A stretch of DNA of 64,000 nucleotides from Pseudomonas mandelii. GTDB lineage: Bacteria > Pseudomonadota > Gammaproteobacteria > Pseudomonadales > Pseudomonadaceae. Under the pieces are notes generated by a model. It saw only the letters and a program-made list of their open reading frames with translations. It had not been told where the DNA came from and did not search any database. Of the stretch, positions 46,261-55,067 are shown in pieces (position 1 is the stretch's first letter; every line of letters starts with the position of its first letter). The stretch lies in the NCBI RefSeq assembly GCF_006438925.1, contig NZ_RCZA01000001.1:310001-374000 (forward strand). Reading direction: 5' to 3'. The position numbers were made by a program, and so were the translations under genes.

Positions 46261-46605
46261 ATGACGACCAAACGCGCAATATCCAGCTTAATTGTTACAG
46301 TTTGTGTATCGCTAGTAATTTCTTCAAACGCTCACGCGGCGAACCTCACGGTCGGTTATCAAACCGGCATCGACCCCAGCAAGGTTCCCCAAGCAGATGG
46401 ACTGTACGAGAAAACCATAGGCCATAAAATTGATTGGCGTCGTTTTAATAGCGGCCTGGAAGTGGGCCAAATTCCCCAAGGTCACGCTGGACTCGTTCGC
46501 CGACCATGCCGCGCATAAGGACAGCTGACTCGGTATCGGTGCAAAAAATCGCCAAACTGACCGGTGCCAATGCCGTCGATGTGCCGGAGTTGCTGGCCGG
46601 TTCCA
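46261..46605 (+). pseudogene. tauA: Decayed taurine-binding protein gene tauA (N- and C-terminal scraps)
   Basis: The first 69 codons encode a signal peptide (ending SSNAHA) and VGYQTGIDPSKVPQADGLYE, DWRRFNSGLEV, the start of TauA. The match stops near 46465. A second scrap, in another frame (about 46537-46605), reads VQKIAKLTGANAVDVPELLA, which matches the TauA C-terminal region. About 170 residues in the middle are gone, and a foreign piece (WAKFPKVTLDSFADHA, ending in TGA) lies between. tauBCD, expected beyond, are absent; argA follows at once. The uptake system is dead here. Confidence 0.8.
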
Positions 46606-46643
46606 CGCTCTGCGTCGCAACGATCAAACGCAGAGCGTGGAAC
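46600..46643. terminator. Perfect 16-base-pair hairpin beside argA
   Basis: GTTCCACGCTCTGCGT, a 12-base loop, ACGCAGAGCGTGGAAC. It lies eight bases past the argA stop on its coding strand, without a U-tract, and marks the end of the tauA scrap. Role uncertain: terminator, 3' end stabiliser or deletion scar. Confidence 0.55.
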
Positions 46644-46650
46644 GATCAGG

Positions 46651-47949
46651 TCAGAGGGTTTTTTCGAAGATCTTCGAATTACGCTGATAGTTGTACAGCG
46701 ACGCCCGCGCTGATGGCAGACGTTCAACACTGCTCGGCACAAACCCACGCTCACGAAACCAGTGAGCGGTCCGGGTCGTCAGTACGAACAAGGTTTTCAG
46801 CCCCTGAGCCCGGGCGCGGGTTTCGATGCGCTCCAGCAGCTCATCACCACGACCGCCATGGCGATACTCCGGGTTCACCGCCAGACACGCCAACTCCCCC
46901 GCATCCGAATCAGCAATCTGATACAGCGCCGCACACGCGATGATCATGCCTTCGCGCTCGACCACACTGAACTGCTCGATCTCACGCTCCAGCACCTCGC
47001 GGGAACGCCGCACCAGGATGCCCTGCTCTTCCAGCGGGCTGATCAAATCCAGCAAACCACCGACGTCTTCGATGGCCGCTTCGCGCACAATCTCGAATTG
47101 CTCCTGGGCCACCAGCGTACCGCCGCCATCGCGGGTGAACAGTTCAGTAAGCAATGCGCCGTTTTCGACATAACTGACGATATGGCTGCGGGCGACACCG
47201 CCGCGACAGGCTTCAGCGGCCGCATCCAGCAGCTCGGCCTGATAGTTGCTGCCCAACCGCTGCAGATGCGCCGGCACTTGTTGCGGACGCAACTCGCGAA
47301 CCAGGCGACCGTTTTCATCGATCAGACCCAGATCGGCGCCGAACAACAGCAGCTTGTCCGCCCCCAGATCGATGGCCGCGCGGGTGGCGACGTCTTCGCA
47401 GGCGAGGTTGAAAATCTCACCGGTCGGCGAGTAACCCAGTGGCGACAACAGCACGATGGAACGCTCATCCAGCAGGCGATTGATGCCCTTGCGGTCGACC
47501 CGACGCACTTCGCCGGTGTGGTGATAGTCGACACCTTCGAGCACGCCAATCGGCCGCGCCGTCACCAGGTTGCCGCTGGCCACCCGCAGACGCGAGCCCT
47601 GCATCGGCGATGAAGCCATGTCCATCGACAGCCGCGCTTCGATGGCGATACGCAGCTGGCCAACCGCATCGATCACACACTCAAGGGTCGCGGCATCGGT
47701 GATGCGCATGCCGTGGTGGTAATGCGGGGTCAGGCCGCGCGCAGCCAGGCGGGTTTCAATTTGCGGACGGGAACCGTGAACCAGCACCAGTCGCACGCCC
47801 AGGCTGTGCAACAGCACCAGGTCGTGGACGATATTGCCGAAGTTCGGGTGCTCCACGCCGTCGCCGGGCAGCATGACGACGAAGGTGCAATCGCGGTGGG
47901 CGTTGATGTAAGGCGAAGCGTGACGAAGCCAATTAACGTATTCGGGCAT
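46651..47949 (-). CDS. argA: Amino-acid N-acetyltransferase (N-acetylglutamate synthase)
   Basis: A 432-residue enzyme, as in P. aeruginosa, that acetylates glutamate in the first step of arginine synthesis. Residues 1-290 are an amino-acid-kinase-like domain (LVLVHGSRPQIE, arginine site), residues 295-432 a GNAT domain (CLAVNPEYRHGGRGDELLERI, the acetyl-CoA loop). The ATG at 47949 gives MPEYVNWLRHASPYINAHR, the usual start. It is preceded by a 150-base gap and a family B repeat after argE. Confidence 0.97.
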   Translation of the reverse strand: MPEYVNWLRHASPYINAHRDCTFVVMLPGDGVEHPNFGNIVHDLVLLHSLGVRLVLVHGSRPQIETRLAARGLTPHYHHGMRITDAATLECVIDAVGQLRIAIEARLSMDMASSPMQGSRLRVASGNLVTARPIGVLEGVDYHHTGEVRRVDRKGINRLLDERSIVLLSPLGYSPTGEIFNLACEDVATRAAIDLGADKLLLFGADLGLIDENGRLVRELRPQQVPAHLQRLGSNYQAELLDAAAEACRGGVARSHIVSYVENGALLTELFTRDGGGTLVAQEQFEIVREAAIEDVGGLLDLISPLEEQGILVRRSREVLEREIEQFSVVEREGMIIACAALYQIADSDAGELACLAVNPEYRHGGRGDELLERIETRARAQGLKTLFVLTTRTAHWFRERGFVPSSVERLPSARASLYNYQRNSKIFEKTL

Positions 47950-48098
47950 GAACCTGGGCCTGTAATAAATAGCAGCCAAAAAATGGGCGAAACAGAAAAA
48001 CGCACAGCGGGCTGATGGTTATCGTCGGAACAGGCTTGGCGACACGCGCGCTCTCCTCATGAATACGGGTTTAAACACCGGCAATTTATACGCGCTCC

Positions 48099-48183
48099 CT
48101 GTAGGAGCTGCCGAAGGCTGCGATCTTTTGATCTTTGTTTTTAGACGCAAGATCAAAAGATCGCAGCCTTCGGCAGCTCCTAC
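48099..48183. repeat. Inverted repeat, family B, overlapping the argE stop
   Basis: CTGTAGGAGCTGCCGAAGGC ... and the complement, with the arms facing the opposite way from other B copies (spacer ATCTTTGTTTTTAGACGC). The right arm includes 48180-48182, the argE stop codon. Confidence 0.88.
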
Positions 48184-49346
48184 TCTGGCATTGGCGTTTG
48201 GGCCGGTGTCAGGCAGTAATGTTCAATCAGTTGTCGTAATAGATGCACGGTAGGCTGCAAACGTGACATTTCGAGGTATTCCCCCGGTTGGTGCGCACAG
48301 GCGATGTCGCCAGGGCCGAGCACCAGGGTTTCGCAGCCAAGACGCTGAAGATAAGGCGCTTCGGTGCCGAACGCCACTGCTTCGGCGAGATGCCCGGTGA
48401 GCTTTTCAGCGACTCTGACCAATTCAGAGTCCTCGGCCTGCTCGAAGGGCGGCACCGCGGGGAACAGCGGCGCGTAATCGATCTTCACCTGATGCCACTC
48501 GGCAATGGGCTTGAGCTTCTGCAGAATCTCCGCGCGCAGGGCATTGGGGTCCATGCCTGGCAACGGGCGCAGATCAAACTCCAACGAACACTGGCCGCAA
48601 ATGCGGTTGGGGTTATCGCCGCCATGAATGCAGCCGAAATTCAGGGTCGGCGTCGGCACGCTGAACTGTGGATTACGGAATTCACGCTGCCACAGCAGGC
48701 GCAAACCGCGCAGCTCACCGATGGCATCGTGCATGGCTTCGAGGGCGCTGTGGCCCAGGCGTGGATCCGAGGAGTGGCCGCTCTGGCCGAGGATGTCGAT
48801 GCGCTCCATCATGATGCCTTTGTGCATGCGGATCGGCTTGAGCCCGGTCGGCTCGCCGATCACCGCCGCACGACCGAGCGGACGCCCGGCTTCGGCCAAG
48901 GCACGAGCGCCGGACATTGAGCTTTCTTCATCGCAGGTGGCGAGGATCAGCAGCGGTTGCTTGAATGGCTGATCGAGCAGCGGTATGACGGCTTCGATGG
49001 CCAGCGCGAAAAAGCCCTTCATGTCGCAACTGCCCAGCCCGACCCAGCGACCATCCACTTCGGTCAGCTTCAGCGGATCGGTCTGCCACAGCGCGCCATC
49101 GAACGGCACCGTGTCACTGTGACCGGCCAGCACCAAGCCACCGGGGCCGGAACCGAAACTGGCCAGCAGGTTGAATTTTCCGGGGCTGACCTGCTGGATG
49201 TCGCAGGTAAAACCCAGATCGCCGAGCCACGTCGCCAGCAAATCAATTACCGGACGGTTGGTTTGATCGAGGCTGGCCTGCGTGCAGCTGACGGACGGCG
49301 CAGCGATCAGTGCAGCGAACTGATCTCTCATGGACGGCAAAGGCAT
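48180..49346 (-). CDS. argE: Acetylornithine deacetylase
   Basis: A 388-residue M20 metallopeptidase-like enzyme that removes acetate from N-acetylornithine. Metal and catalytic residues lie in AGHSDTVPFDG, GSCDMKGFFALAIEAV and ATCDEESSMSG; the lid domain has GHSSDPRLGHSALEAM. The ATG at 49346 follows GGAG at six bases. It sits upstream of argA in the same direction. Pseudomonads also recycle acetyl by ArgJ, so this linear-route enzyme may be secondary. The stop codon lies in a repeat. Confidence 0.93.
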   Translation of the reverse strand: MPLPSMRDQFAALIAAPSVSCTQASLDQTNRPVIDLLATWLGDLGFTCDIQQVSPGKFNLLASFGSGPGGLVLAGHSDTVPFDGALWQTDPLKLTEVDGRWVGLGSCDMKGFFALAIEAVIPLLDQPFKQPLLILATCDEESSMSGARALAEAGRPLGRAAVIGEPTGLKPIRMHKGIMMERIDILGQSGHSSDPRLGHSALEAMHDAIGELRGLRLLWQREFRNPQFSVPTPTLNFGCIHGGDNPNRICGQCSLEFDLRPLPGMDPNALRAEILQKLKPIAEWHQVKIDYAPLFPAVPPFEQAEDSELVRVAEKLTGHLAEAVAFGTEAPYLQRLGCETLVLGPGDIACAHQPGEYLEMSRLQPTVHLLRQLIEHYCLTPAQTPMPE

Positions 49347-49523
49347 CGCTGACTCCAACTCCCGAATTGAAGTCCATCATAGAACCATCTGGCGACAGGA
49401 ATAAACCGTCGCGGCCGTCACCAAGCGTCAACAGACCCTATCTCGGATGAGTCCTGTACACTGCACGACCTTGGCAGCCACACATTCCCCCCGGCTGCGC
49501 TCCCGATCCTGGATTTTCCGGCC

Positions 49524-50891
49524 ATGCAGAAAGAAACCGAAATCAAACTCCGCGTCAGCCGAGAAACTCTCGCTGCCCTGCGCGAGCACCCGCTCCTGAA
49601 AAAACGCAACAAAAGTGGCTGGGAACGCCGTGAGTTGATGAACCAGTACTTCGACACGCCTGAGCGCGACCTGGCCCGCGCCAAGGTTGCCCTGCGCCTG
49701 CGCCGCGATGGCGAAGAAGTGATTCAGACCCTCAAGACCCGTGGCCAGAGCGTCGCCGGTTTGTCCGAGCGTAACGAATACGACTGGAACCTGCCCAAAG
49801 CCAAGCTCGACGTGAAGAAACTCGACGGCGAATGCTGGCCAGAAGAGTTGGCCGAGCTGGACAAGAAGACCCTGAAGCCGATCTTCACCACCGATTTCGT
49901 CCGCGAACGCGCGGAAATCGCCTGGGGCCGTGGCAAGACCAAAGTGGTGATCGAAGCCGCACTGGATCTGGGTCACGTGATCGTGGGCAAGCAGAAAGAA
50001 GAAATCTGCGAGCTTGAACTGGAACTGCGCGAAGGCGAGCCGGCCGCTCTGCTGGAACTGGCCGCCGAACTGGCCACGACCCTGGCCCTGATGCCGTGTG
50101 ACATCAGCAAGGCCGAGCGTGGTTATCGCTTGTACGACGCCAACAGCTATTCGTTGAGCCTGCCGACGCCGCAGATCACCGCTGAAACCCCGCTGGACGA
50201 CGCTTTCGCCGCGCTGAGCTGGCACTTGCTGAGCAGCAGCCAGCGTCTGGCCGAGCAGTATCGCTTCAATGGCCACTGGCGCCTGTTGCAGGACTGGGTC
50301 GAAAACCTGGCTGAATTGCGCGCGCTGCTGAGCAGCCTGGGCCAAGCCGCACCGCGTCAGTCGACACACGATCTGCGCGTCGCGCTGGATGCCTTGCTGG
50401 AAGACTGGCGCCCACTGGTGCAAGCCGGTGTCGACGACGAAGACGTGCGCAAAGCCGCGCCGGAGCAGTTCCTCGAAGAACTGGAAGACCCACGCTGGGG
50501 CTTATTCTCGCTGAACACTTCGCGCTGGTTGCTGGCCCGCACCTGGGCTGCCGATCGCAATGTCCGCGGCAATCGCCAGGGCGCTGCGCAATTGGGTAGC
50601 TGGTTGCCGCGTTTGCTGGGTGAAGAAGCGACTTCCCTGCAACTGCAGCGTTATCAGCAACAACCGGAAGACCTGGCCGAGCAACTGCCGCGCATCGAGC
50701 GCATCCAGGCCTGGCTGCACCACGCCCGCAGCGTGCTGGACATCCCGGAAATGGATCGCCTGTACGGTGAGCTGAAACAGCTTGCTCAATTGGCGAACGA
50801 GCCGATCACCGATGAATCGCTGGATGCGCGCAAGCAGCAGGCGATCGCGGTGTATCAGAATCGTGCCTGGAAGATGCTTCTGCGTATGTAA
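49524..50891 (+). CDS. CYTH and CHAD domain inorganic triphosphatase
   Basis: A 455-residue protein. Residues 1-200 form a CYTH tunnel with the ETEIKLRV (ExExK) motif and KVALRLRRDGEEVIQTLKTR, which bind triphosphate and metal. Residues 215-450 form a CHAD helical domain (HDLRVALDALLEDW, TSRWLLARTW) thought to bind polyphosphate. E. coli YgiF, with the same plan, hydrolyses inorganic triphosphate. It is divergent from argE and precedes a family B repeat. Confidence 0.92.
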   Translation: MQKETEIKLRVSRETLAALREHPLLKKRNKSGWERRELMNQYFDTPERDLARAKVALRLRRDGEEVIQTLKTRGQSVAGLSERNEYDWNLPKAKLDVKKLDGECWPEELAELDKKTLKPIFTTDFVRERAEIAWGRGKTKVVIEAALDLGHVIVGKQKEEICELELELREGEPAALLELAAELATTLALMPCDISKAERGYRLYDANSYSLSLPTPQITAETPLDDAFAALSWHLLSSSQRLAEQYRFNGHWRLLQDWVENLAELRALLSSLGQAAPRQSTHDLRVALDALLEDWRPLVQAGVDDEDVRKAAPEQFLEELEDPRWGLFSLNTSRWLLARTWAADRNVRGNRQGAAQLGSWLPRLLGEEATSLQLQRYQQQPEDLAEQLPRIERIQAWLHHARSVLDIPEMDRLYGELKQLAQLANEPITDESLDARKQQAIAVYQNRAWKMLLRM

Positions 50892-50898
50892 CACCGCC

Positions 50899-50973
50899 AA
50901 AAGATCGCAACCTTCGGCAGCTCTACAGGTGTACGCATTCCCTTGTAGGAGCTGCCGCAGGCTGCGATCTTTT
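50899..50973. repeat. Inverted repeat, family B
   Basis: AAAAGATCGCAACCTTCGGC and the complement AGCTGCCGCAGGCTGCGATC; the left arm has lost one base (CTCTACA). It ends four bases short of the Lrp stop. Confidence 0.88.
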
Positions 50974-50976
50974 GCT

Positions 50977-51447
50977 TTATCGCAACACTGGCAAACTCGT
51001 CGTGGATTTGATCTCCGACAACGCCACGATCGAGTTCACCTCCTGAATCCCCGGCACCATCGACAGCTTCTCGAAAAAGAAGCGCTCATACGCCTCGATG
51101 TCCGCCGTCACAATCCGCAGCAAGAAATCCACCGACCCCATCAGCACATAACATTCCAGCACTTCGGGAAAACCGCGAATTGCCTCGGTGAATTCGGTGA
51201 AGTTCGAACGCCCGTGAGCGTTGAGTTTGATTTCGGCGAAGATCTGCGTGTTAAGCCCGATTTTTTTCCGATCAAGCAGCGTCACTTGCCCGCGAATGAT
51301 CCCCTCGTCCTTCATCCGCTGTATCCGCCGCCAGCACGGCGACTGCGACAGCCCCACCTGTTCCGCAATCTGCGCACTGGAAAGTGAAGCGTCCTCTTGC
51401 AGTAACGCGAGGATCTTGCGGTCGTAGCCATCCAGCTCGCTATGCAT
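50977..51447 (-). CDS. Lrp/AsnC family regulator
   Basis: A 156-residue Lrp-type protein. Helix-turn-helix SSAQIAEQVGLSQSPCWRRI and RMKDEGII near the N-terminus; the C-terminal RAM/ACT-like domain (about 70-145) has LECYVLMGSVDFLLRIVTAD, which binds amino acids at dimer faces. Divergent, with 126 bases between, from a small ACT-like gene it may control. Confidence 0.92.
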   Translation of the reverse strand: MHSELDGYDRKILALLQEDASLSSAQIAEQVGLSQSPCWRRIQRMKDEGIIRGQVTLLDRKKIGLNTQIFAEIKLNAHGRSNFTEFTEAIRGFPEVLECYVLMGSVDFLLRIVTADIEAYERFFFEKLSMVPGIQEVNSIVALSEIKSTTSLPVLR

Positions 51448-51573
51448 AAAAAAACCTTCGATTGATCACTTTCCGAATCAAGCAATTCAAATAATCGCCA
51501 ATAAGCCCCATCATAGATAAGAAATGCCCGGCACCGAATGTAAAAATTCCTCCAGTGATTTTGGAGACCGACC

Positions 51574-51912
51574 ATGCCGCATCTAGAAGCCGTCAACACC
51601 CCGCACACCCGCGCCGATGTCTGGAACGTCAGCAACGCCCACTGCCGTGTTCATTACCAACTGTTGGCCGAGGCCGAACCGGATCTGCTGTGCCGGGCGC
51701 TCAACCTGTTCGCTTTGCAGTTTCTGACGCCGCAACAGGTCAACGTGCAGCGGACGGACGATCTGTTGTCGATCGACATCGTGATAGACGGCCTGAGCTG
51801 GCACCGCGCCCAAGTGATCGCGGAAAAATTACGTAACCTGATCAGCGTCTGTTCGGTTGAGCTGCAAGCGGCTGATTGCGCATGGAATGAACCGGCTCAG
51901 GCGGCGGGCTGA
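51574..51912 (+). CDS. Small ACT-like protein of unknown function
   Basis: A 112-residue soluble protein with no clear relative by name. The residue pattern gives strand (HCRVHYQLLA), helix (EPDLLCRALNLFALQF), strand (QQVNVQRT), strand (DLLSIDIVID), helix (WHRAQVIAEKLRNL) and strand (SVCSVELQ), the beta-alpha-beta-beta-alpha-beta order of an ACT domain. It could bind an amino acid and signal to the divergent Lrp partner. It starts with ATG after GAGACCGACC. Confidence 0.7.
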   Translation: MPHLEAVNTPHTRADVWNVSNAHCRVHYQLLAEAEPDLLCRALNLFALQFLTPQQVNVQRTDDLLSIDIVIDGLSWHRAQVIAEKLRNLISVCSVELQAADCAWNEPAQAAG

Positions 51913-52002
51913 AAAAACTCGACACGGCTTCGTCGGGTAGTGGCCCAACGGTCTGCGGGTCCGCGACTATCCTTTGCGAACTGTTGTTCATGAGGAGCCC
52001 GC

Positions 52003-53787
52003 ATGTCCGTTCAACTTGCCATTCAGGACCGCTGGCTGGATCTCAATGATTTGCTGCGCGAACTGGTCGCCCAAGGCTTTATCAGCCAGGACTCGGCCGA
52101 GCACGCGCTCAATGCTCGACGCCGTCATGCCGCCAATGGCCAGATGCACCCACTGGAATTCATCGCCAGCCAACACCTGGACGACCTCAGCCGTCCCGGC
52201 AAACACCTCGACCTGGAAAGCCTGACGCTTTGGCTGTCGCAGCAGGCCGGCCAGCCTTACTTGCGCATCGACCCGCTGAAAATCAACGTGGCGGCCATTA
52301 CCCCGCTGATGTCCTACGCGTTCGCCCAGCGCCACAAGATCCTCGCCGTGTCCATCGACCGCGACGCGGTGACCGTGGCCAGCGCCCAGCCCTACGTCAC
52401 CGGTTGGGAAGCCGACCTGACCCATGTGCTGAAGCTGCCGATCAAGCGTGTGGTGGCCAACCCGGTGGACATCCAGCGCTTCAGCGTGGAGTTTTTCCGC
52501 CTGGCCAAATCGGTCAGCGGTGCGACCAACGCCGATCAGCAGATGAACACCCTGGGCAATTTCGAGCAGTTGCTCAACCTCGGCGCCAGCGACCAGGAAC
52601 CGGACGCCAACGACGCGCACATCGTCAACATCGTCGACTGGCTGTTCCAGTACGCCTTCCAGCAACGCGCCAGTGACATCCACATCGAACCCCGGCGCGA
52701 ACAAGGCACGGTGCGCTTTCGCATCGACAGCGTGCTGCACAACGTCTATCAATTCCCGCCGCAAGTGACCATGGCCATCGTCAGCCGCCTGAAAAGCCTC
52801 GGGCGGATGAACGTCGCGGAAAAACGCAAACCCCAGGACGGCCGGGTGAAAACCAAAACCCCGGACGGTGGCGAAGTCGAGCTGCGGCTGTCGACTCTGC
52901 CGACGGCGTTCGGCGAAAAAATGGTCATGCGGATCTTCGACCCGGAGGTGCTGCTCAAGGATTTCGATCAGCTGGGCTTCTCCGCCGAAGACTTGCGCCG
53001 CTGGCAGGACATGACGAGCCAGCCCAACGGCATCATCCTTGTCACCGGCCCGACCGGTTCCGGCAAGACCACCACGCTGTACACCACCCTGAAAAAACTG
53101 GCGACGCCGGAGGTCAACCTCTGCACCATCGAAGACCCGATCGAAATGGTCGAGCCGGCGTTCAACCAGATGCAAGTCCAGCACAATATCGACCTGACCT
53201 TCGCCGCCGGTGTGCGCGCACTGATGCGACAGGATCCGGACATCATCATGATCGGTGAGATCCGTGATCTGGAAACCGCTGAAATGGCGATCCAGGCTGC
53301 GCTCACGGGCCACTTGGTGCTGTCGACATTGCACACCAACGATGCGCCGAGCGCGATCAGCCGCTTGCTGGAGCTGGGCGTGCCGCATTACCTGATCAAA
53401 GCCACGGTGCTCGGCGTCATGGCCCAGCGCCTGGTCCGCACCTTGTGCCCGCATTGCAAGGCGCCGCTGACCCTGGGTGAAGAAGACTGGCAAACCTTGA
53501 CCCGGCCCTGGCAGGCACCGTTGCCGAACAACGCACATCGCGCCATCGGTTGCCTTGAATGCCGCGAAACCGGATACCGCGGCCGCGCCGGGGTCTACGA
53601 AATCATGCAGCTGACGGACGGCGTCAAAGCGCTGATCAACCCCGACACCGATTTGCTGGCGGTGCGGCGTCAGGCCTTCAAGGAAGGCATGCGCAGTTTG
53701 CGGTTGTCAGGGGCGCAAAAAGTGGCGGCGGGTTTAACGACGATCGAGGAGGTGCTGCGAGTAACGCCGCAGAGCGAACAAAAGTAG
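52003..53787 (+). CDS. GspE/PulE family secretion ATPase (orphan)
   Basis: A 594-residue ATPase of type II secretion / type IV pilus assembly. N-terminal GspE-N-like domain (about 1-170), then the motor with Walker A GPTGSGKTTT (349-358), Asp box DIHIEP, Walker B DPDIIMIGEIRD and the His box LSTLHTNDAPSA. The zinc motif CPHC ... CLEC is present. No other secretion gene is near. A paired partner elsewhere or a role in attachment/competence is possible. Start ATG has GAGGAGCC upstream. Confidence 0.93.
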   Translation: MSVQLAIQDRWLDLNDLLRELVAQGFISQDSAEHALNARRRHAANGQMHPLEFIASQHLDDLSRPGKHLDLESLTLWLSQQAGQPYLRIDPLKINVAAITPLMSYAFAQRHKILAVSIDRDAVTVASAQPYVTGWEADLTHVLKLPIKRVVANPVDIQRFSVEFFRLAKSVSGATNADQQMNTLGNFEQLLNLGASDQEPDANDAHIVNIVDWLFQYAFQQRASDIHIEPRREQGTVRFRIDSVLHNVYQFPPQVTMAIVSRLKSLGRMNVAEKRKPQDGRVKTKTPDGGEVELRLSTLPTAFGEKMVMRIFDPEVLLKDFDQLGFSAEDLRRWQDMTSQPNGIILVTGPTGSGKTTTLYTTLKKLATPEVNLCTIEDPIEMVEPAFNQMQVQHNIDLTFAAGVRALMRQDPDIIMIGEIRDLETAEMAIQAALTGHLVLSTLHTNDAPSAISRLLELGVPHYLIKATVLGVMAQRLVRTLCPHCKAPLTLGEEDWQTLTRPWQAPLPNNAHRAIGCLECRETGYRGRAGVYEIMQLTDGVKALINPDTDLLAVRRQAFKEGMRSLRLSGAQKVAAGLTTIEEVLRVTPQSEQK

Positions 53788-53860
53788 GCGCGGCCGTTAT
53801 GGAACTCGATTGGGGGATTGGCAATCAAACGCCGTAGTTAACCCAGTGGAGTCACCCAAT

Positions 53861-54178
53861 ATGCGTCTCAAACTTGCTGTCGCTACCATCGCCTTGTTGT
53901 CCCTTCCTGTCGGTTCGGCGATGGCTGATAGCTTTTGGCGTAACGTCATCTCGTCCGGTGCGACCACCGGTTCGACCTACCTGACCTTCAAGGATCACAA
54001 ACTGATCGTTGCTGCCCAGGACGATGCCGGCAGCTTTGTAGCCAGCGACGGCGGCATTCGCGGCCCATACCTGGAGGCCGCGATGCAGAAAGTCCGCGCC
54101 GACAACCCTGGCCTGCAGGCCACGGACATGGAACTGGCGAACGCGATCCTGGCGAAGAATGCCGTGGCTTCGGAATAA
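53861..54178 (+). CDS. DUF2388 family exported protein
   Basis: A 105-residue protein with a signal peptide (MRLKLAVATIALLSLPVGSA) and the DUF2388 body DSFWRNVISSGATTGSTYLT, DAGSFVASDGGIRGPYLEAA. Small periplasmic proteins of this family are common in pseudomonads, often in multiple copies, function unknown. The ATG at 53861 follows GTGGAG. An intrinsic terminator ends it. Confidence 0.85.
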   Translation: MRLKLAVATIALLSLPVGSAMADSFWRNVISSGATTGSTYLTFKDHKLIVAAQDDAGSFVASDGGIRGPYLEAAMQKVRADNPGLQATDMELANAILAKNAVASE

Positions 54179-54193
54179 GCGTTGTTGCTGAAT

Positions 54194-54227
54194 AAAAAAT
54201 GCCGCTCTCACTGAGCGGCATTTTTTT
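54194..54227 (+). terminator. Intrinsic terminator after the DUF2388 gene
   Basis: AAAAAATGCCGCTC, loop TCACT, GAGCGGCATTTTTTT. The same stem occurs at 55068-55102. Confidence 0.92.
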
Positions 54228-54391
54228 GAACCACAGAAATTGCACAGCTTTTTCCTACGTAGGCTAACGCCAAAACACTGACATACAGACGAGTTTTCGC
54301 CGACCTACTGATGAAAGCTCTGATATGAGCGCCAGACGTGCGAACTCAAACTTTGTCGATTCGGATTACCCCCACAAGCGAATCGACTCAC

Positions 54392-55057
54392 ATGAAAAAA
54401 CCAGTCTTATCTTTACTTCTGCTGGCCGCCTACAGTCACGTTTCCCAAGCCGAAGGCCTGTACGGCTCGATAAAAATCCAGAGCGTCCAGCAAGACCTTG
54501 CCGACGCCCTGCTCACAAGTCCCAGGGTGAACAACCGAATCGTCAGTCCGGAACGCAACAAAGATGTCGGCGGCTCCGTTGCGCTCGGCTATGAGTTCAT
54601 AGGTGGCTGGCGTCTGGAAAGCGAGTACACCATCAAGCAGGACTCAGAATTCAAGAGTTACTGGGCGCCATTCAACGCCAACGTTAACAACATGCAGGTC
54701 TCATCCAAGCGCCTGATGTTCAATGCCTATAAGGACTTCCCCCTGACCCAAAGCCTATCGCTGTACGCCATGGCCGGCGCAGGCGTGGCCCATATCAATT
54801 CCGAAGGTTACCAGTCCAACCCTTCACGTCGATTTGCCAACAATACCCAAAACAATTTCGCCTACAACTTGGGCGTCGGTGCAGACCTCAAACTGACCCG
54901 GCAAATTACCGTCGGCACCGGCTACCGCTATGTCGACATGGGTAAGGTTGAAACCGGCTATAACACCTTCGCCAACCGCATCAATGCACGGGACGAACAA
55001 CTAAAGGGCAAGCTACGAGAGCAGAATCTTTACGTTGAAGCGCGGATGTCGTTCTGA
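54392..55057 (+). CDS. Outer-membrane beta-barrel protein
   Basis: A 221-residue protein with a signal peptide ending SHVSQA-EG and about eight amphipathic strands (GGSVALGYEFIGGWRLESEY, LSLYAMAGAGVAHI, ITVGTGYRYVDMG); the C-terminal Phe is the barrel-assembly signal. Similar to opacity/OmpA-type barrels. The ATG at 54392 has no clear ribosome site. It lies between two terminators with the same stem. Composition appears poorer in GC than its neighbours, which hints at a separate origin. Confidence 0.8.
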   Translation: MKKPVLSLLLLAAYSHVSQAEGLYGSIKIQSVQQDLADALLTSPRVNNRIVSPERNKDVGGSVALGYEFIGGWRLESEYTIKQDSEFKSYWAPFNANVNNMQVSSKRLMFNAYKDFPLTQSLSLYAMAGAGVAHINSEGYQSNPSRRFANNTQNNFAYNLGVGADLKLTRQITVGTGYRYVDMGKVETGYNTFANRINARDEQLKGKLREQNLYVEARMSF

Positions 55058-55067
55058 TTCATGACTC

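Noticed and set aside
46506-46943. A 145-codon plus-strand gene over the argA end
   Set aside because: Only its first 35 codons resemble anything (TauA); the rest is antisense to argA.
51988-53538. Minus-strand frame of over 500 codons opposite the GspE-type gene
   Set aside because: Shadow of a gene with complete Walker motifs; its own product matches no family.
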